The notes beneath the pieces were generated by a model, which searched no databases, was not told where the DNA came from, and was given only the letters and a program-made list of their open reading frames with translations. A stretch of 64,000 nt of DNA from a virus. The number at the start of each line of letters is the position of its first letter. Within the stretch, counting starts at the first letter, position 1. The position numbers and the translations under genes were made by a program. The stretch lies in the IMG/VR virus record IMGVR_UViG_3300027791_000007, positions 1-64,000 of that record. The stretch is one strand, 5' to 3'. Below are positions 42,676-51,076 of this stretch, in pieces.

Positions 42676-43439
42676 TATAATACTCCTTTTTCGTATGTTT
42701 CGTATGTCATTGTTTTCTGATTTACGCCTAGAGTTTCATCCTTATCACCAATCTGAATAAACATGACGTTAGGAAATTCCTTGACTATCGTGTTAAACTG
42801 ATTGTTCCAAATTATAGGATTGAAACCTTTGGCACTTTCGGATACATAATTCTTTGTACCCTTATACATGTTATTTATAGGTTTGTCAAACTCATTTCCG
42901 TCAAACCCTACCATGTATAATTCTTTAGCACCTTGTTGACATGCAAGGTGAATAGCAGTATTTCCAGTAGACCATCCTTTTGGATACCCTATGTCATTTA
43001 CCATATCTTCACCTAAATGTGTTATAAACAAGCCCACATTATAAGACATCTTGATTCTTAGATCATTTTCGTCTGCATGTGGATTTTGTGCCATAATCTC
43101 TTTTATGTTTTCTTCTACTGATTCTTTTGTTTTACCTTGAACGACACACCCCCTTTGTTCAGGCATTTCTGTTGTTTGATGTACTCCACCATCACCCCAC
43201 CCCATAATCAAGGATTCATAACCAAACTCTGGTGGTAGTATATCCCAATCTGCAAAGTGGCATTTATTGTTCTTTACATAACCACTTTCATATATCTCTT
43301 GTTGCATATTATAGTCTACTGACACTAAATTGTCAACAGTAAAATCACGATAAATTGCATTACACCCCCAAGTGGTTGTCCACTCGTTGTATCTTACTTC
43401 TCTTCTTGATTCACCGTTACCGTAAACTATGTGTTTCAT
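42675..43439 (-). CDS. GT42/DUF115-like Rossmann protein
   Basis: 254 residues. YGNGESRREV, TTWGCNAIYRDF, VSVDYNMQQEIYESG and STGNTAIHLACQQGAKELYMVGFDG follow the pattern of the GT42 sialyltransferase/DUF115 group (nucleotide-sugar loop GNGxS, SxGxxAxxxA, GaxxiyxxGxD). A glycosyltransferase or pyrophosphokinase-like role is inferred. Confidence 0.62.
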   Translation of the reverse strand: MKHIVYGNGESRREVRYNEWTTTWGCNAIYRDFTVDNLVSVDYNMQQEIYESGYVKNNKCHFADWDILPPEFGYESLIMGWGDGGVHQTTEMPEQRGCVVQGKTKESVEENIKEIMAQNPHADENDLRIKMSYNVGLFITHLGEDMVNDIGYPKGWSTGNTAIHLACQQGAKELYMVGFDGNEFDKPINNMYKGTKNYVSESAKGFNPIIWNNQFNTIVKEFPNVMFIQIGDKDETLGVNQKTMTYETYEKGVL

Positions 43440-44140
43440 TTAGACATCTTTCTGGCAATAGCACTATCTGATGTACTACCTTGTATTTGGTACTCTGATG
43501 TTTCGTTGTTAAAGAATCTCTCTTCCTTTTCAAACTTTAGTTTGTAATGATCTCTATCAGATAAGTTTGCAAGTATATTAAATGCAAGACTTACTCTTTT
43601 ATGATCTGTAGTATTCTTTCCAAATCCATGATACAAATATGAATTAAACATAATCAATGAACCTTTGGTACATGGAAAAGACAATTGATTTGTAAAGTTT
43701 GGATTTGCTCTATTGTAATGTTTTCTCAAAGACATAAATGGGTCGGTATTGAAAGCAACCTTTTCAAAGTTTAGTGGTGGTTGATTAGGATGACTGTCAA
43801 AATAATACACACCACTGATTATAGAATTACCGTGGTTGTGCATATTTTGTGAACTGCCTGGATGTGCTTCGTTAATCCAACTTTCATGTATCCAAAATTC
43901 ATCATATGCAATAGTCATTACGTTATCTAAGTAATCTTTTACACATGATTCAAACCATGTCTTTAATTCGTTCATTTCTGGACGATTTACTATGTTAGGG
44001 AGTTCATCACCAAACTGTGTTGTGTTTGGATTGTTACCACCTTGACCAGTAAACTTAAAGTCACTCTTGTAAACAGGCGGATTAGGATTATTGTAAATCT
44101 GAATCACACCCATTGGAAATATTGGAATACCGTTATCCAT
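43436..44140 (-). CDS. 2OG-Fe(II) oxygenase (PF13759-like)
   Basis: 234 residues. ESWINEAHPGSSQNMHNHGN, SIISGVYYFDSHPNQPPL, CTKGSLIMFNSYLYHGFGKN and HKRVSLAFNIL: the full pattern of the group (HxH, SGVYYF, G.L..F.S.l.HG, R.S.aFN). It overlaps the GT42-like gene by 4 bp. Substrate unknown. Confidence 0.75.
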   Translation of the reverse strand: MDNGIPIFPMGVIQIYNNPNPPVYKSDFKFTGQGGNNPNTTQFGDELPNIVNRPEMNELKTWFESCVKDYLDNVMTIAYDEFWIHESWINEAHPGSSQNMHNHGNSIISGVYYFDSHPNQPPLNFEKVAFNTDPFMSLRKHYNRANPNFTNQLSFPCTKGSLIMFNSYLYHGFGKNTTDHKRVSLAFNILANLSDRDHYKLKFEKEERFFNNETSEYQIQGSTSDSAIARKMSK

Positions 44141-44326
44141 CTACTTCTCCATCTTAGATATATATTTGTCTTTTATAATCGAAAATGGAGTCATTATATA
44201 TTTGTCTTTTAGATAAGCATCGACATCCATATCTTTCTTATTAGCACGTTTAGTTATATATGCTTTACGACCTTCACTTAGTGTTTCATAATCTTTTGAA
44301 AGGTCTTTTGAATAATTTAGATTCAT
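44141..44326 (-). CDS. Small protein (61 aa), unknown
   Basis: Lysine/tyrosine-rich helix-forming protein (LSKDYETLSEGRKAYITKR). Directly abuts the oxygenase and overlaps 44326-44601 by 1 bp. Confidence 0.58.
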   Translation of the reverse strand: MNLNYSKDLSKDYETLSEGRKAYITKRANKKDMDVDAYLKDKYIMTPFSIIKDKYISKMEK

Positions 44327-44601
44327 TATATTACTATTCCACTTACTACTTCTGTATATGCTTTATTTATATCTGGATTAGATAATGTAACTAACACTAT
44401 ACCACCAGCACGAAAGATAGCACTCTTAGTGTTCTCTTCGCCTGTCATACAAACACCCCTTGCAAATCCCATTTTACCTTCTGGTGTATTTACAATCATC
44501 TTAGGATTATCAAGATGAACGCCTGTTTCATCATTGATATTCAATCGACCAACAAACTCACCGGCATTGGTCAATACTGTTACTAGATCACCTTTTTTCA
44601 T
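44326..44601 (-). CDS. Conserved phage protein with Sm-like N-terminus
   Basis: 91 residues. GDLVTVLTNAGEFVGRLN then VHLDNPKMIVNTPEG resembles an Sm/SH3-like barrel strand order, followed by GFARGVCMTGEEN. Similar proteins occur beside gp32 in marine T4-like phages. RNA binding is possible but not shown. Confidence 0.6.
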   Translation of the reverse strand: MKKGDLVTVLTNAGEFVGRLNINDETGVHLDNPKMIVNTPEGKMGFARGVCMTGEENTKSAIFRAGGIVLVTLSNPDINKAYTEVVSGIVI

Positions 44602-44602
44602 A

Positions 44603-44770
44603 TTATTTCCTCTTAGTTGGATATGGTTTACGAACAGAGAGTTCAGAGAGCCTCTCCACTAATTCTTTATTTTTAACAACCAATTCAGCGTTGTTAAATT
44701 CCAAGTTTTTAACACGGGCTCGGAGACCGTCACACCTTGCTTCAAAGAAACCTTCACTTGATTTTGACAT
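44603..44770 (-). CDS. Small coiled-coil protein (55 aa)
   Basis: ATG behind GAAGGATTAAATT. FFEARCDGLRARVKNLEF then AELVVKNKELVERLSEL gives clear heptads. First gene behind the promoter at 44811-44839. Confidence 0.6.
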   Translation of the reverse strand: MSKSSEGFFEARCDGLRARVKNLEFNNAELVVKNKELVERLSELSVRKPYPTKRK

Positions 44771-44810
44771 AATTTAATCCTTCAATGTCTGTTTTAGTTT
44801 TAATATACTT

Positions 44811-44839
44811 ATATTACCACAAAAGTTACCCTTTGTCAA
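44811..44839 (-). promoter_or_regulatory. Early sigma70 promoter for the gp32 region
   Basis: TTGACA at 44834-44839, 17-bp spacer ending TGTGG, TAATAT at 44811-44816. The -35 overlaps the end of the gap after the rSAM gene. Confidence 0.82.
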
Positions 44840-44842
44840 CAC

Positions 44843-46036
44843 TTAATTTAATATTTTGTAATATTTTTCCCACTCTGGTACATGATCTAATAGACAAGTT
44901 CCTCTTGCTTTGTCTCTAGATTTAACGTGGCTCATGAGTGCGATTGTACCGTTGTGATCCCACTCAGCCTGTTCTAAAAATCTAATTACTTTTTTTACTT
45001 CATCGTGCTTTCCATTTTGATATAGTGTATCCAGATAACAATCTCTTACCTCTGGTGGTATTGATTCAATTCTGTATACATTGTTAACTACTGGACTAAA
45101 ATTGATATAATGAAACTCTTCACACAACTGATGAACCTTTCCAGCATTTAGTGCATTTATAGTTGCGGCCATGTATGTCTGAATATGTGGAGATTTTTGT
45201 AGTTTCTTTATGTTAACATTTACTACATCCCAATCTGAAAGGTATCTAATATAATTATTAAAGTCACCTACACCATCAACTGAAACATTCACTATAACTC
45301 TACGAAACCTTTTTGTCTCCTCTATAAACCTATCTACATTCTGTGTACCATTTGTGATGACACGAACTATCTTTCTATCAGAAACTACAGACAATATATC
45401 ATAGATATTATTACCTATGAGTGGTTCGCCACCAGTAAACTTAATCTCTTCTGCATTTTCAATTATATGTTTCAAATCTTTATCAAACTGTGGATTAATC
45501 TTTGCTCGTTTAACCCTCTTTTTAGTTTCTCCTAGTTCAATTGCCTCTTTATTAAATTGAGATGAATTACCAGATGAACAAAAGTTACACCGTAAGTTAC
45601 ATATATTTCCTCTTACACCATTCACAATAGCAGTATGCCAAAATGTAGGTTTAGAATCTGTCTCAATTATTTTTTCTAATTCTTCTTTCTTATGGGCAAA
45701 TTCATTTTGATCATTAAACCTAGATAGGTAAAACTGTCTGTGAGAGCGAGAACCAGCTTTTTCTTGTTTCTTACACACTCCACAAATATCGTTAATAAAT
45801 TCTTTATCATCATTATTCTTTAGTGCTGATCTCCATCTTACGTTTTGTGGGGCATTATAGTAGTCATCAAAAGTATCTCTAGAGGAATTAAAGGTTCTAA
45901 GATTGTACTTATCTTGCATATCTTTTTTATTAACAGCAGTCGTAGCACAACAACCTCGTATATCTCCAGGCGCCGAAAACATCAAATTAGTAAACGGTTC
46001 TGGACATATCCAATCGTATTCCTCTAGTTTCTTCAT
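44843..46036 (-). CDS. Twitch-type radical SAM enzyme, divergent
   Basis: 397 residues. N-terminal WICPEPFTNLMFSAPGDIRG with CC, ICGVCKKQEKAGSRSHRQF, the core CNLRCNFCSSGNSSQFNKE, IKFTGGEPLIGNNIYDIL and NVSVDGVGDFNNYIRYL. Same plan as 22535 and 25531 but more distant. It overlaps the gp33-like gene by 4 bp. Substrate unknown. Confidence 0.82.
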   Translation of the reverse strand: MKKLEEYDWICPEPFTNLMFSAPGDIRGCCATTAVNKKDMQDKYNLRTFNSSRDTFDDYYNAPQNVRWRSALKNNDDKEFINDICGVCKKQEKAGSRSHRQFYLSRFNDQNEFAHKKEELEKIIETDSKPTFWHTAIVNGVRGNICNLRCNFCSSGNSSQFNKEAIELGETKKRVKRAKINPQFDKDLKHIIENAEEIKFTGGEPLIGNNIYDILSVVSDRKIVRVITNGTQNVDRFIEETKRFRRVIVNVSVDGVGDFNNYIRYLSDWDVVNVNIKKLQKSPHIQTYMAATINALNAGKVHQLCEEFHYINFSPVVNNVYRIESIPPEVRDCYLDTLYQNGKHDEVKKVIRFLEQAEWDHNGTIALMSHVKSRDKARGTCLLDHVPEWEKYYKILN

Positions 46037-46257
46037 ATGGGTAATTTTGCATGCTTTGGTAAGAAGTGTAAATCTCTTGCATTTGCTTCAATCTTCTCTT
46101 TCAATCCTTTACTAATTAAACGTCCAACTGTATCGGGCTCAATTTCATTTTTATCACAATAATCTAATACAGCATCCATGTGCGATATCTTCTTTTCTTT
46201 TGCGATTGATTCTATTTTCATTGAAAATGATTTAGAATTTTGTTTGAATTTTATCAC
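46033..46257 (-). CDS. 33: Late transcription coactivator gp33-like
   Basis: 74 residues. KSFSMKIESIAKEKKISHMD, AVLDYCDKNEIEPDTVGRLI and a C-terminal RDLHFLPKHAKLPI resemble the short gp33 proteins of marine T4-like phages, which tie RNA polymerase to the sliding clamp at TATAAATA promoters. T4 gp33 is longer (112). Assignment by pattern only. Confidence 0.55.
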   Translation of the reverse strand: MIKFKQNSKSFSMKIESIAKEKKISHMDAVLDYCDKNEIEPDTVGRLISKGLKEKIEANARDLHFLPKHAKLPI

Positions 46258-46279
46258 TTTAGATCCTCATAGTTAATTA

Positions 46280-46715
46280 AATGGAGGCAGGGTTATTTTA
46301 GTTCCCCCAGGCGTCCAGCGCACCCTGCCATTGTGGAATAATACGGCCTTTTATATCGAGTCTACCTTACTTCTTCTTGGTAGTCCATCCCACGGTCGCC
46401 GATACAGTACACCATAGCTACAGATGCACATTCAAATAGTATCGCCTGCGAATCCTCGTTTTACAGAGGAAAAGGTGGTAGGTTTCTGTTGCTAAGTACC
46501 TACCGAACTCCGTGAGATTAAGCAGCTAGTGCATAATCCTCGATTGCAAAATTATCGTTTGCATTTGTAGTCTTGACCAATTACGGAGTCATCCGACAAT
46601 ATTCCTCGCATCTATCCTTGCCTGTCGATCCTATTTCACCCCCATAGATTTTGGTGGAGGTGATGGGTACTGCCCCCATGTCCAGTTCAATCTTCAATTT
46701 GTATCAACACATTGT
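46280..46715 (-). ncRNA. ssrA: Permuted two-piece tmRNA
   Basis: On the minus strand the acceptor piece comes first: T-arm ATGGG-loop-CCCAT (46663-46679) and CACCTCCACCA (46652-46662). After 8 nt comes the coding piece, starting GGGGGTGAAATAGGATCGAC (46643 down). GGGGGTG pairs with CACCTCC over 7 bp with a G-U at the third pair, the alanine identity pair. The tag frame and pseudoknot-like inverted repeats follow, with a last stem at 46286-46292/46323-46329. Outer ends are approximate. This layout is that of alphaproteobacterial tmRNA. Confidence 0.85.
46518..46562 (-). other. tmRNA tag reading frame
   Basis: Resume codon GCA at 46562-46560, then ANDNFAIEDYALAA and TAA. The ANDNFA start resembles the Caulobacter tag, and the ALAA end is a ClpXP/ClpAP degradation signal. 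Confidence 0.85.
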
Positions 46716-46721
46716 ATTATA

Positions 46722-46750
46722 TTTATACCACACTTAGATACCATTGTCAA
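46722..46750 (-). promoter_or_regulatory. tmRNA promoter (early, with overlapping late box)
   Basis: TTGACA at 46745-46750 inside the last codons of the upstream gene, 17-bp spacer ending TGTGG, TATAAA at 46722-46727. The same bases extend to TATAAATA (46720-46727), a T4-type late box. Confidence 0.8.
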
Positions 46751-47168
46751 GTAAAACTTCTACTTTTGTCTTACTATTTTTTGGTATATGCATTTCCATA
46801 CCCTTACCAGACCCCAAAAGACACGCCATTCCAGTTGTGTAATGTAATTCAATCAGAGTAAATCTACTAGTTTGAGGATTCATTGACCACATAATCTGTA
46901 GAGGTAGAGTTCCACCTTCTCTTGTTATTAAAAATGCATCACCACTAACAAATGGTATTTCACCCAATTCATTTCGTAACCAAGAAACCATTGCATTTAT
47001 TGGTTTACATGTCATTGGCCTCATTATAACAAATTCTGATGGTACTTCTGGTACTATCTCTTTTTTTTCTTCCATATCACAACACGGAGGTTCTTGATTC
47101 GGTTCAATTGCAAATACAGTAGTAGTTAAAGCGATACCGATAAGAACACTAAGCAGTAAGTTTTTCAC
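46734..47168 (-). CDS. Exported protein, unknown (144 aa)
   Basis: GTG start behind AAAGGAACA. Signal peptide KNLLLSVLIGIALTTTVFA, then a Cys/acidic linker (PPCCDMEEKKEI) and a mixed domain (FVIMRPMTCKPINAMVSWL). Periplasmic location likely; function unknown. The end carries the tmRNA -35 box. Confidence 0.65.
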   Translation of the reverse strand: MKNLLLSVLIGIALTTTVFAIEPNQEPPCCDMEEKKEIVPEVPSEFVIMRPMTCKPINAMVSWLRNELGEIPFVSGDAFLITREGGTLPLQIMWSMNPQTSRFTLIELHYTTGMACLLGSGKGMEMHIPKNSKTKVEVLLDNGI

Positions 47169-47832
47169 TGTTCTGTTCCTTTGTTCTAAAGACGCTGACT
47201 GCTTCTATTAACAAAGGCAAGTAATCCGTTTTGTCTTTGATAAACTCTTGAACAGTACCATCTTCTGTTACAACAAGTATAACCACTTGACTAATAGGTT
47301 GACTTGTTCGTTCTTCAAACATCTCTGCATATGCAGATCCTTGAATGTAGTAGTTTTCGTTCCAATCATCACTACGTTCTCTTTTTGATGTCTTGAAATC
47401 AATAATAGATAAGACTCCATTGTATTCTGCAATACAATCTACTCTACCGGCTACTTTATATTTATCAGAATAGAGTCCACACTCTTGTGATCTAATATTA
47501 TCAATTTTGCATAACAGTTGTGCAGATAATTCTTTAAATAAACAATATGGAAGAAAATCTTTTTTATGTTTATCTTCATCAAAGTTATTGTTTAAATAAT
47601 CCTCACACATCTGATGAACTTTTGTACCACGACTAGCAGCAGTTCGCATAACATGATTAGCAACATCGTTACCAACCCTCTTACGCCATTCAAATAGACC
47701 TTCTGCTTTTCGTCCATTAAGGACAGTGGTGATAGATGGGTACTTATTGCCCTCTGGTGTAAGATAGAATCTCTTACCATTAATATTTTTCGTTGTAACT
47801 TCTGGTAATACTACCGTTTCATGATTAAACAT
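47149..47832 (-). CDS. PD-(D/E)XK exonuclease (Cas4/RecB-like)
   Basis: 227 residues. KYPSITTVLNGRKAEGLFEW, RGTKVHQMCEDYL, KVAGRVDCIAEYNGVLSIID and FKTSK, then YYIQGSAYAEMFEE: motifs I-III (H..., GRVDxI...IIDFKT) and QxxxYA of the RecB-type nuclease family. Known in marine T4-like phages. Role in replication or recombination by family. Confidence 0.85.
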   Translation of the reverse strand: MFNHETVVLPEVTTKNINGKRFYLTPEGNKYPSITTVLNGRKAEGLFEWRKRVGNDVANHVMRTAASRGTKVHQMCEDYLNNNFDEDKHKKDFLPYCLFKELSAQLLCKIDNIRSQECGLYSDKYKVAGRVDCIAEYNGVLSIIDFKTSKRERSDDWNENYYIQGSAYAEMFEERTSQPISQVVILVVTEDGTVQEFIKDKTDYLPLLIEAVSVFRTKEQNSEKLTA

Positions 47833-47859
47833 TATATATCCTTCTTAATTATATAACAC

Positions 47860-47888
47860 AGTATAACACAACATTGCCCCATTGTCAA
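47860..47888 (-). promoter_or_regulatory. Early sigma70 promoter for the exonuclease
   Basis: TTGACA at 47883-47888, 17 bp ending TGTGT, TATACT at 47860-47865. The -35 overlaps the stop of the small gene 47885-48049. Confidence 0.82.
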
Positions 47889-48049
47889 GAGATATTATGA
47901 TTTTCTTTTACTACATACATAGTCCAATGTGGGTGTTTCTTTGATAAATGGACTGCTTCTTCTTCTAGTTTTTCTCTTGATGGACTGTAACTTTTTACCC
48001 ATGTTTTGTATGTGTTTTTTACAACCAACTTGTACTCATCATTCTTCAA
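47885..48049 (-). CDS. Small basic protein (54 aa), TTG start
   Basis: Begins at TTG overlapping the lysozyme stop (TTGA). KNDEYKLVVKNTYKTWVKSY then EKLEEEAVHLSKKHPHWTMY looks like real alpha/beta protein. The start codon choice is uncertain. Confidence 0.5.
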   Translation of the reverse strand: MKNDEYKLVVKNTYKTWVKSYSPSREKLEEEAVHLSKKHPHWTMYVVKENHNIS

Positions 48050-48489
48050 CCAATTTGCCTCATTCTTTCTACTAATCTGTCTGCCCTTTTAGTCACTTGA
48101 CGATACCATCTGCTATCAACCATTTCGTCTGCAGCTGCGTTCCAATCTTTGGCATCCACTCCTCGTTTCATACCCTTAAATTTAGACAATCTTGGTCGGC
48201 CCATATTGAACATCATGTTTGCGACTATTAATTGCACTTCTTCTGGTAAATCATCAAAGTCTGGATATAGTTTGGTACAGTCTGATAAGACATTCTCAAC
48301 ATCTTGGTTGAAGGCTTCAGCAACTCTAACTTTTGTGATAAGCGTTCCAACTTCCCATTTATACTCTGGGTCTGATTCCAAAACAAGGTGGCCAATACCA
48401 AAAGTAGGCAGACCAAGATGGTCAAGATATATCTTTCCTACACTTCCCTCATCATATGCAATTTCCTCTCGTAGTTTATCTATATTCAT
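48046..48489 (-). CDS. e: T4-type lysozyme (endolysin)
   Basis: 147 residues from the ATG behind AAGGAGTATAAA. EEIAYDEGSVGKIYLDHLG, then PTFGIGHLV: the catalytic E, D and T of GH24 T4 lysozyme. C-terminal DWNAAADEMVDSRWYRQV and KRADRLVERM match T4 lysozyme. It cuts the glycan strand. No signal peptide, so a holin would release it. Confidence 0.92.
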   Translation of the reverse strand: MNIDKLREEIAYDEGSVGKIYLDHLGLPTFGIGHLVLESDPEYKWEVGTLITKVRVAEAFNQDVENVLSDCTKLYPDFDDLPEEVQLIVANMMFNMGRPRLSKFKGMKRGVDAKDWNAAADEMVDSRWYRQVTKRADRLVERMRQIG

Positions 48490-48499
48490 TTTATACTCC

Positions 48500-48719
48500 T
48501 TAAGCTGCAAGTGGTTGTTTTGGATCAACATCTAAATGTTTACCCCACTCTGCATAGTAATGTCTCATACCCACTTCATCGTGGATAGTAGAGTTCTCAT
48601 GTCTACCATGCAATATATTTCTCTTCTCTGTACCTTCTCGCATTGTAGTTCCTTGTCCACTAACCCCAATCAAATCTTCATGAAGGTTACGTCCAATTCA
48701 GATGATTGCGTGGCGGCAT
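48500..48719 (-). pseudogene. Small gene with apparent +1 frameshift
   Basis: ATG at 48717-48719 behind GGAG opens PPRNHLNW and hits TAA. One base shift near 48690-48695 continues as RNLHEDLIGVSGQGTTMREG through to TAA at 48500 (about 70 residues in all). The downstream part alone could start at ATG 48641-48643 behind AAGGA (47 aa, ending DVDPKQPLAA). Sequencing indel, decay or recoding cannot be separated here. Confidence 0.45.
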
Positions 48720-48723
48720 TGGT

Positions 48724-49428
48724 TTACTCCATTCCTATCCCTAGTTTAGTTTTTTGTATTAAGTAGTTTCTTACAAATCCACTTCGTACAATATCTCCGA
48801 TTGTAAATTCTGTACAATTAAATTCTTTCATTTCTTCTGCGATTCTTAAAAAATCCCAAAGTCCATTTTTCTCGTTTGTTCTTACCAAATCACTTTGTGA
48901 AAAGTCTCCACAAAATGCTATCTTGGAGTCTTGTCCAAGTCTGGTTGTAATCGTATCCAACTCATGGAAATTTAAGTTCTGACATTCATCAACTATAACA
49001 AGAGCATTGTCAAATGTTAATCCTCTTAGAAAAGATGTTGACAAGAAAAACAATGTTCCTTGTGCTTTTAATCTTTCATACAAAGAAGTAAATGATTGTT
49101 CGTTTGGCATTTCAAACATGAACTGAACCATGTTAGAGTATGGAACTTGATACAATGCTGATTTATCTTCTTCATCGCCTGGTAAGAATCCAATCTCTCT
49201 TGTTGGTATAAGTGATCTGACTATAATAACCTTATCAATCTTTGATGTGTTATCTAGTGCTTCAGATAGTCCATTGAACAATGAAACAAAGGTCTTTCCA
49301 GTTCCTGCTGCTCCATATAGAAACTGACTTGCACCAGTTTTCCAACTTTCAAATACCACTTTTTGGTTATCCGTTGCTGGTTTAATAGCAACCATATTCT
49401 TTTTTGTTATTTCTAATTTCTTACTCAT
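48724..49428 (-). CDS. phoH: PhoH-like P-loop ATPase
   Basis: 234 residues. Walker A GAAGTGKTF, VIIVRSLIPTREIGFLPGDE, FLRGLTFDNALVIVDECQNL (Walker B) and TRLGQDSKIAFCGDFSQSDL. Phage PhoH proteins are RNA/DNA-linked ATPases. 4-bp overlap with the methyltransferase upstream. Confidence 0.92.
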   Translation of the reverse strand: MSKKLEITKKNMVAIKPATDNQKVVFESWKTGASQFLYGAAGTGKTFVSLFNGLSEALDNTSKIDKVIIVRSLIPTREIGFLPGDEEDKSALYQVPYSNMVQFMFEMPNEQSFTSLYERLKAQGTLFFLSTSFLRGLTFDNALVIVDECQNLNFHELDTITTRLGQDSKIAFCGDFSQSDLVRTNEKNGLWDFLRIAEEMKEFNCTEFTIGDIVRSGFVRNYLIQKTKLGIGME

Positions 49429-50000
49429 TTTCTACTCCACTTTACATAGTATCTTTTAGGGCCCTTCTTTCCTTCATTATCTAAAACTGGAACACTGTCA
49501 ACCTTGAACTCTACCAAATCAAACCCATAACGATCTGTAAAGTATTTATTATGTTCTATACTCCAAGGAAAATATTCTACATTACTTGGTGTCAAATTAT
49601 TAACCCCTCTTCTAAGTCTATTGCCAGTATTTTGTCTCCAAAAAATAACATCACCACTCTTAGTTATTTTACTTAAATGTTTTATTTGCATTTCTACATA
49701 TTCTTTATTATAAAAATTTAAACTTCCTAATGCCAGAAAAGTATCAAACTCTTTATGTGGTGTGTAATCTTCAAATTTTATCATCTCGTCTGCAGCTTCA
49801 TTGTATGGATCAATCCCATATAAATCATCAAAGTATGGTTTCCACATATTTATACCACAACCTATATCTAATACTTTTGCATCTCTAGGAATCTTTCTTA
49901 AAAGTTCAAATCCAGTGTGTCTATATTTGTAATATAAACTTCTGATTCTAGCATCTCTTGTGTGTCCATCTTTTCCTAAATGAAAGTTAGATGTATTCAT
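49425..50000 (-). CDS. Class I SAM methyltransferase, GCGxNxxKP group
   Basis: 191 residues. DAKVLDIGCGINMWKPYF, YGIDPYNEA, DTFLALGSLNF and the C-terminal KRYYVKWSRK. Shares the GCGxN..KP motif I with 21826, 50393 and 51073. Substrate unknown. Confidence 0.72.
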   Translation of the reverse strand: MNTSNFHLGKDGHTRDARIRSLYYKYRHTGFELLRKIPRDAKVLDIGCGINMWKPYFDDLYGIDPYNEAADEMIKFEDYTPHKEFDTFLALGSLNFYNKEYVEMQIKHLSKITKSGDVIFWRQNTGNRLRRGVNNLTPSNVEYFPWSIEHNKYFTDRYGFDLVEFKVDSVPVLDNEGKKGPKRYYVKWSRK

Positions 50001-50011
50001 ATTTTAATCCA

Positions 50012-50377
50012 CTACTTATATGTGTGTCTACCGCCAATAATTTCAGCTTTATTTAGATTGTGTGATGTTCCACCGTCTGTTACTTTTGCACCAGTTCTTT
50101 TCTTTATAACTTGTCTTGCTTTCTTTTTCGCCATGTTCTCATTACTACCGTATCTAGAAGCAAGGGGCGAGTTAGGATGTGCCTCTGCAATCCTAGACAT
50201 GTTCTCTTTGAAACCATCGTCTACTTTGTGTGTTCTTCCTTCAATACCACCCACAATCGCAATTGCTACTGGAACTTGATTGATGTCTGGATTGTTCTCT
50301 AGGAATGTTTCTTTTTCAGACATTCCCATAAACTCATCCCAAACCTCACCGTCTTTATTAAATCTATATGTTGGCAT
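50012..50377 (-). CDS. Conserved T4-like marine phage protein (FmdB-like start)
   Basis: 121 residues. PTYRFNKDGEVWDEFMGMSEK recalls FmdB zinc-ribbon proteins but has no cysteines. The C-terminal half is basic (ENMAKKKARQVIKKRTGAK). Function unknown. Confidence 0.6.
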   Translation of the reverse strand: MPTYRFNKDGEVWDEFMGMSEKETFLENNPDINQVPVAIAIVGGIEGRTHKVDDGFKENMSRIAEAHPNSPLASRYGSNENMAKKKARQVIKKRTGAKVTDGGTSHNLNKAEIIGGRHTYK

Positions 50378-50392
50378 AATTTTCTCCCATGT

Positions 50393-51076
50393 TTATATAT
50401 GTGTCCATCGCCAAACGTATCTAGGATTCTTTATCAAATCCTCACCATCTTGATACATCCCCATACTTTCCCTATGTTCTGGCACTTGTTCTTGTATTCT
50501 CCAATGATCTTTTGTCATCAAGTTTGTATCCGTGATACCAATACCATCTATCTGTGTTTTAAATCCAACTTCATCACCTAACATTGTGATGTTCTTTTCA
50601 TTCCATATTGTTCTTTTACTATTTGCATGTAATATAGCAGTTCCATCTTTTTTTAGTAGATACTTTATTACTTTAATGACTCTTCTATTATATTCCCAAT
50701 CTTCTGGCGCATTTAGTTCATAAACTGACCATGGGCCAAAACAAAATACAAAGTCTGCAACATTAGGTTTGAAGATATCAGGCAAAGTATTTACATCTCT
50801 TTGTAAATCTACTTGTGGTAAATGTGTAAGGTCTACACCAATAACATTTCTTACAATCGGTTTGAAATAGTTAGCACCACACCCCAGATCAATAACTAAA
50901 TCTGGTTTATGTGCCGCTATCTCATTTGCTAACTTTTCACCAGAGAGAGTTCTGTATTTCGGTAGGTTTTGTCTAGTGTCAAAATCTACTTCATTTGTGT
51001 ATCTTTCTCTGACATCATCTATTTCTACACCACTAATATTTCTTTTTTCGTGTAGTCTGGAATCATAATCACTCAT
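50393..51076 (-). CDS. Class I SAM methyltransferase, GCGANxFKP group
   Basis: 227 residues. NLPKYRTLSGEKLANEIA, DLVIDLGCGANYFKPIV, VDLTHLPQVDL, FVFCFGPWSVYE and the end YVWRWTHI. Closest paralogue of 21826-22545. It overlaps 51073-51870 by 4 bp. Confidence 0.75.
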   Translation of the reverse strand: MSDYDSRLHEKRNISGVEIDDVRERYTNEVDFDTRQNLPKYRTLSGEKLANEIAAHKPDLVIDLGCGANYFKPIVRNVIGVDLTHLPQVDLQRDVNTLPDIFKPNVADFVFCFGPWSVYELNAPEDWEYNRRVIKVIKYLLKKDGTAILHANSKRTIWNEKNITMLGDEVGFKTQIDGIGITDTNLMTKDHWRIQEQVPEHRESMGMYQDGEDLIKNPRYVWRWTHI

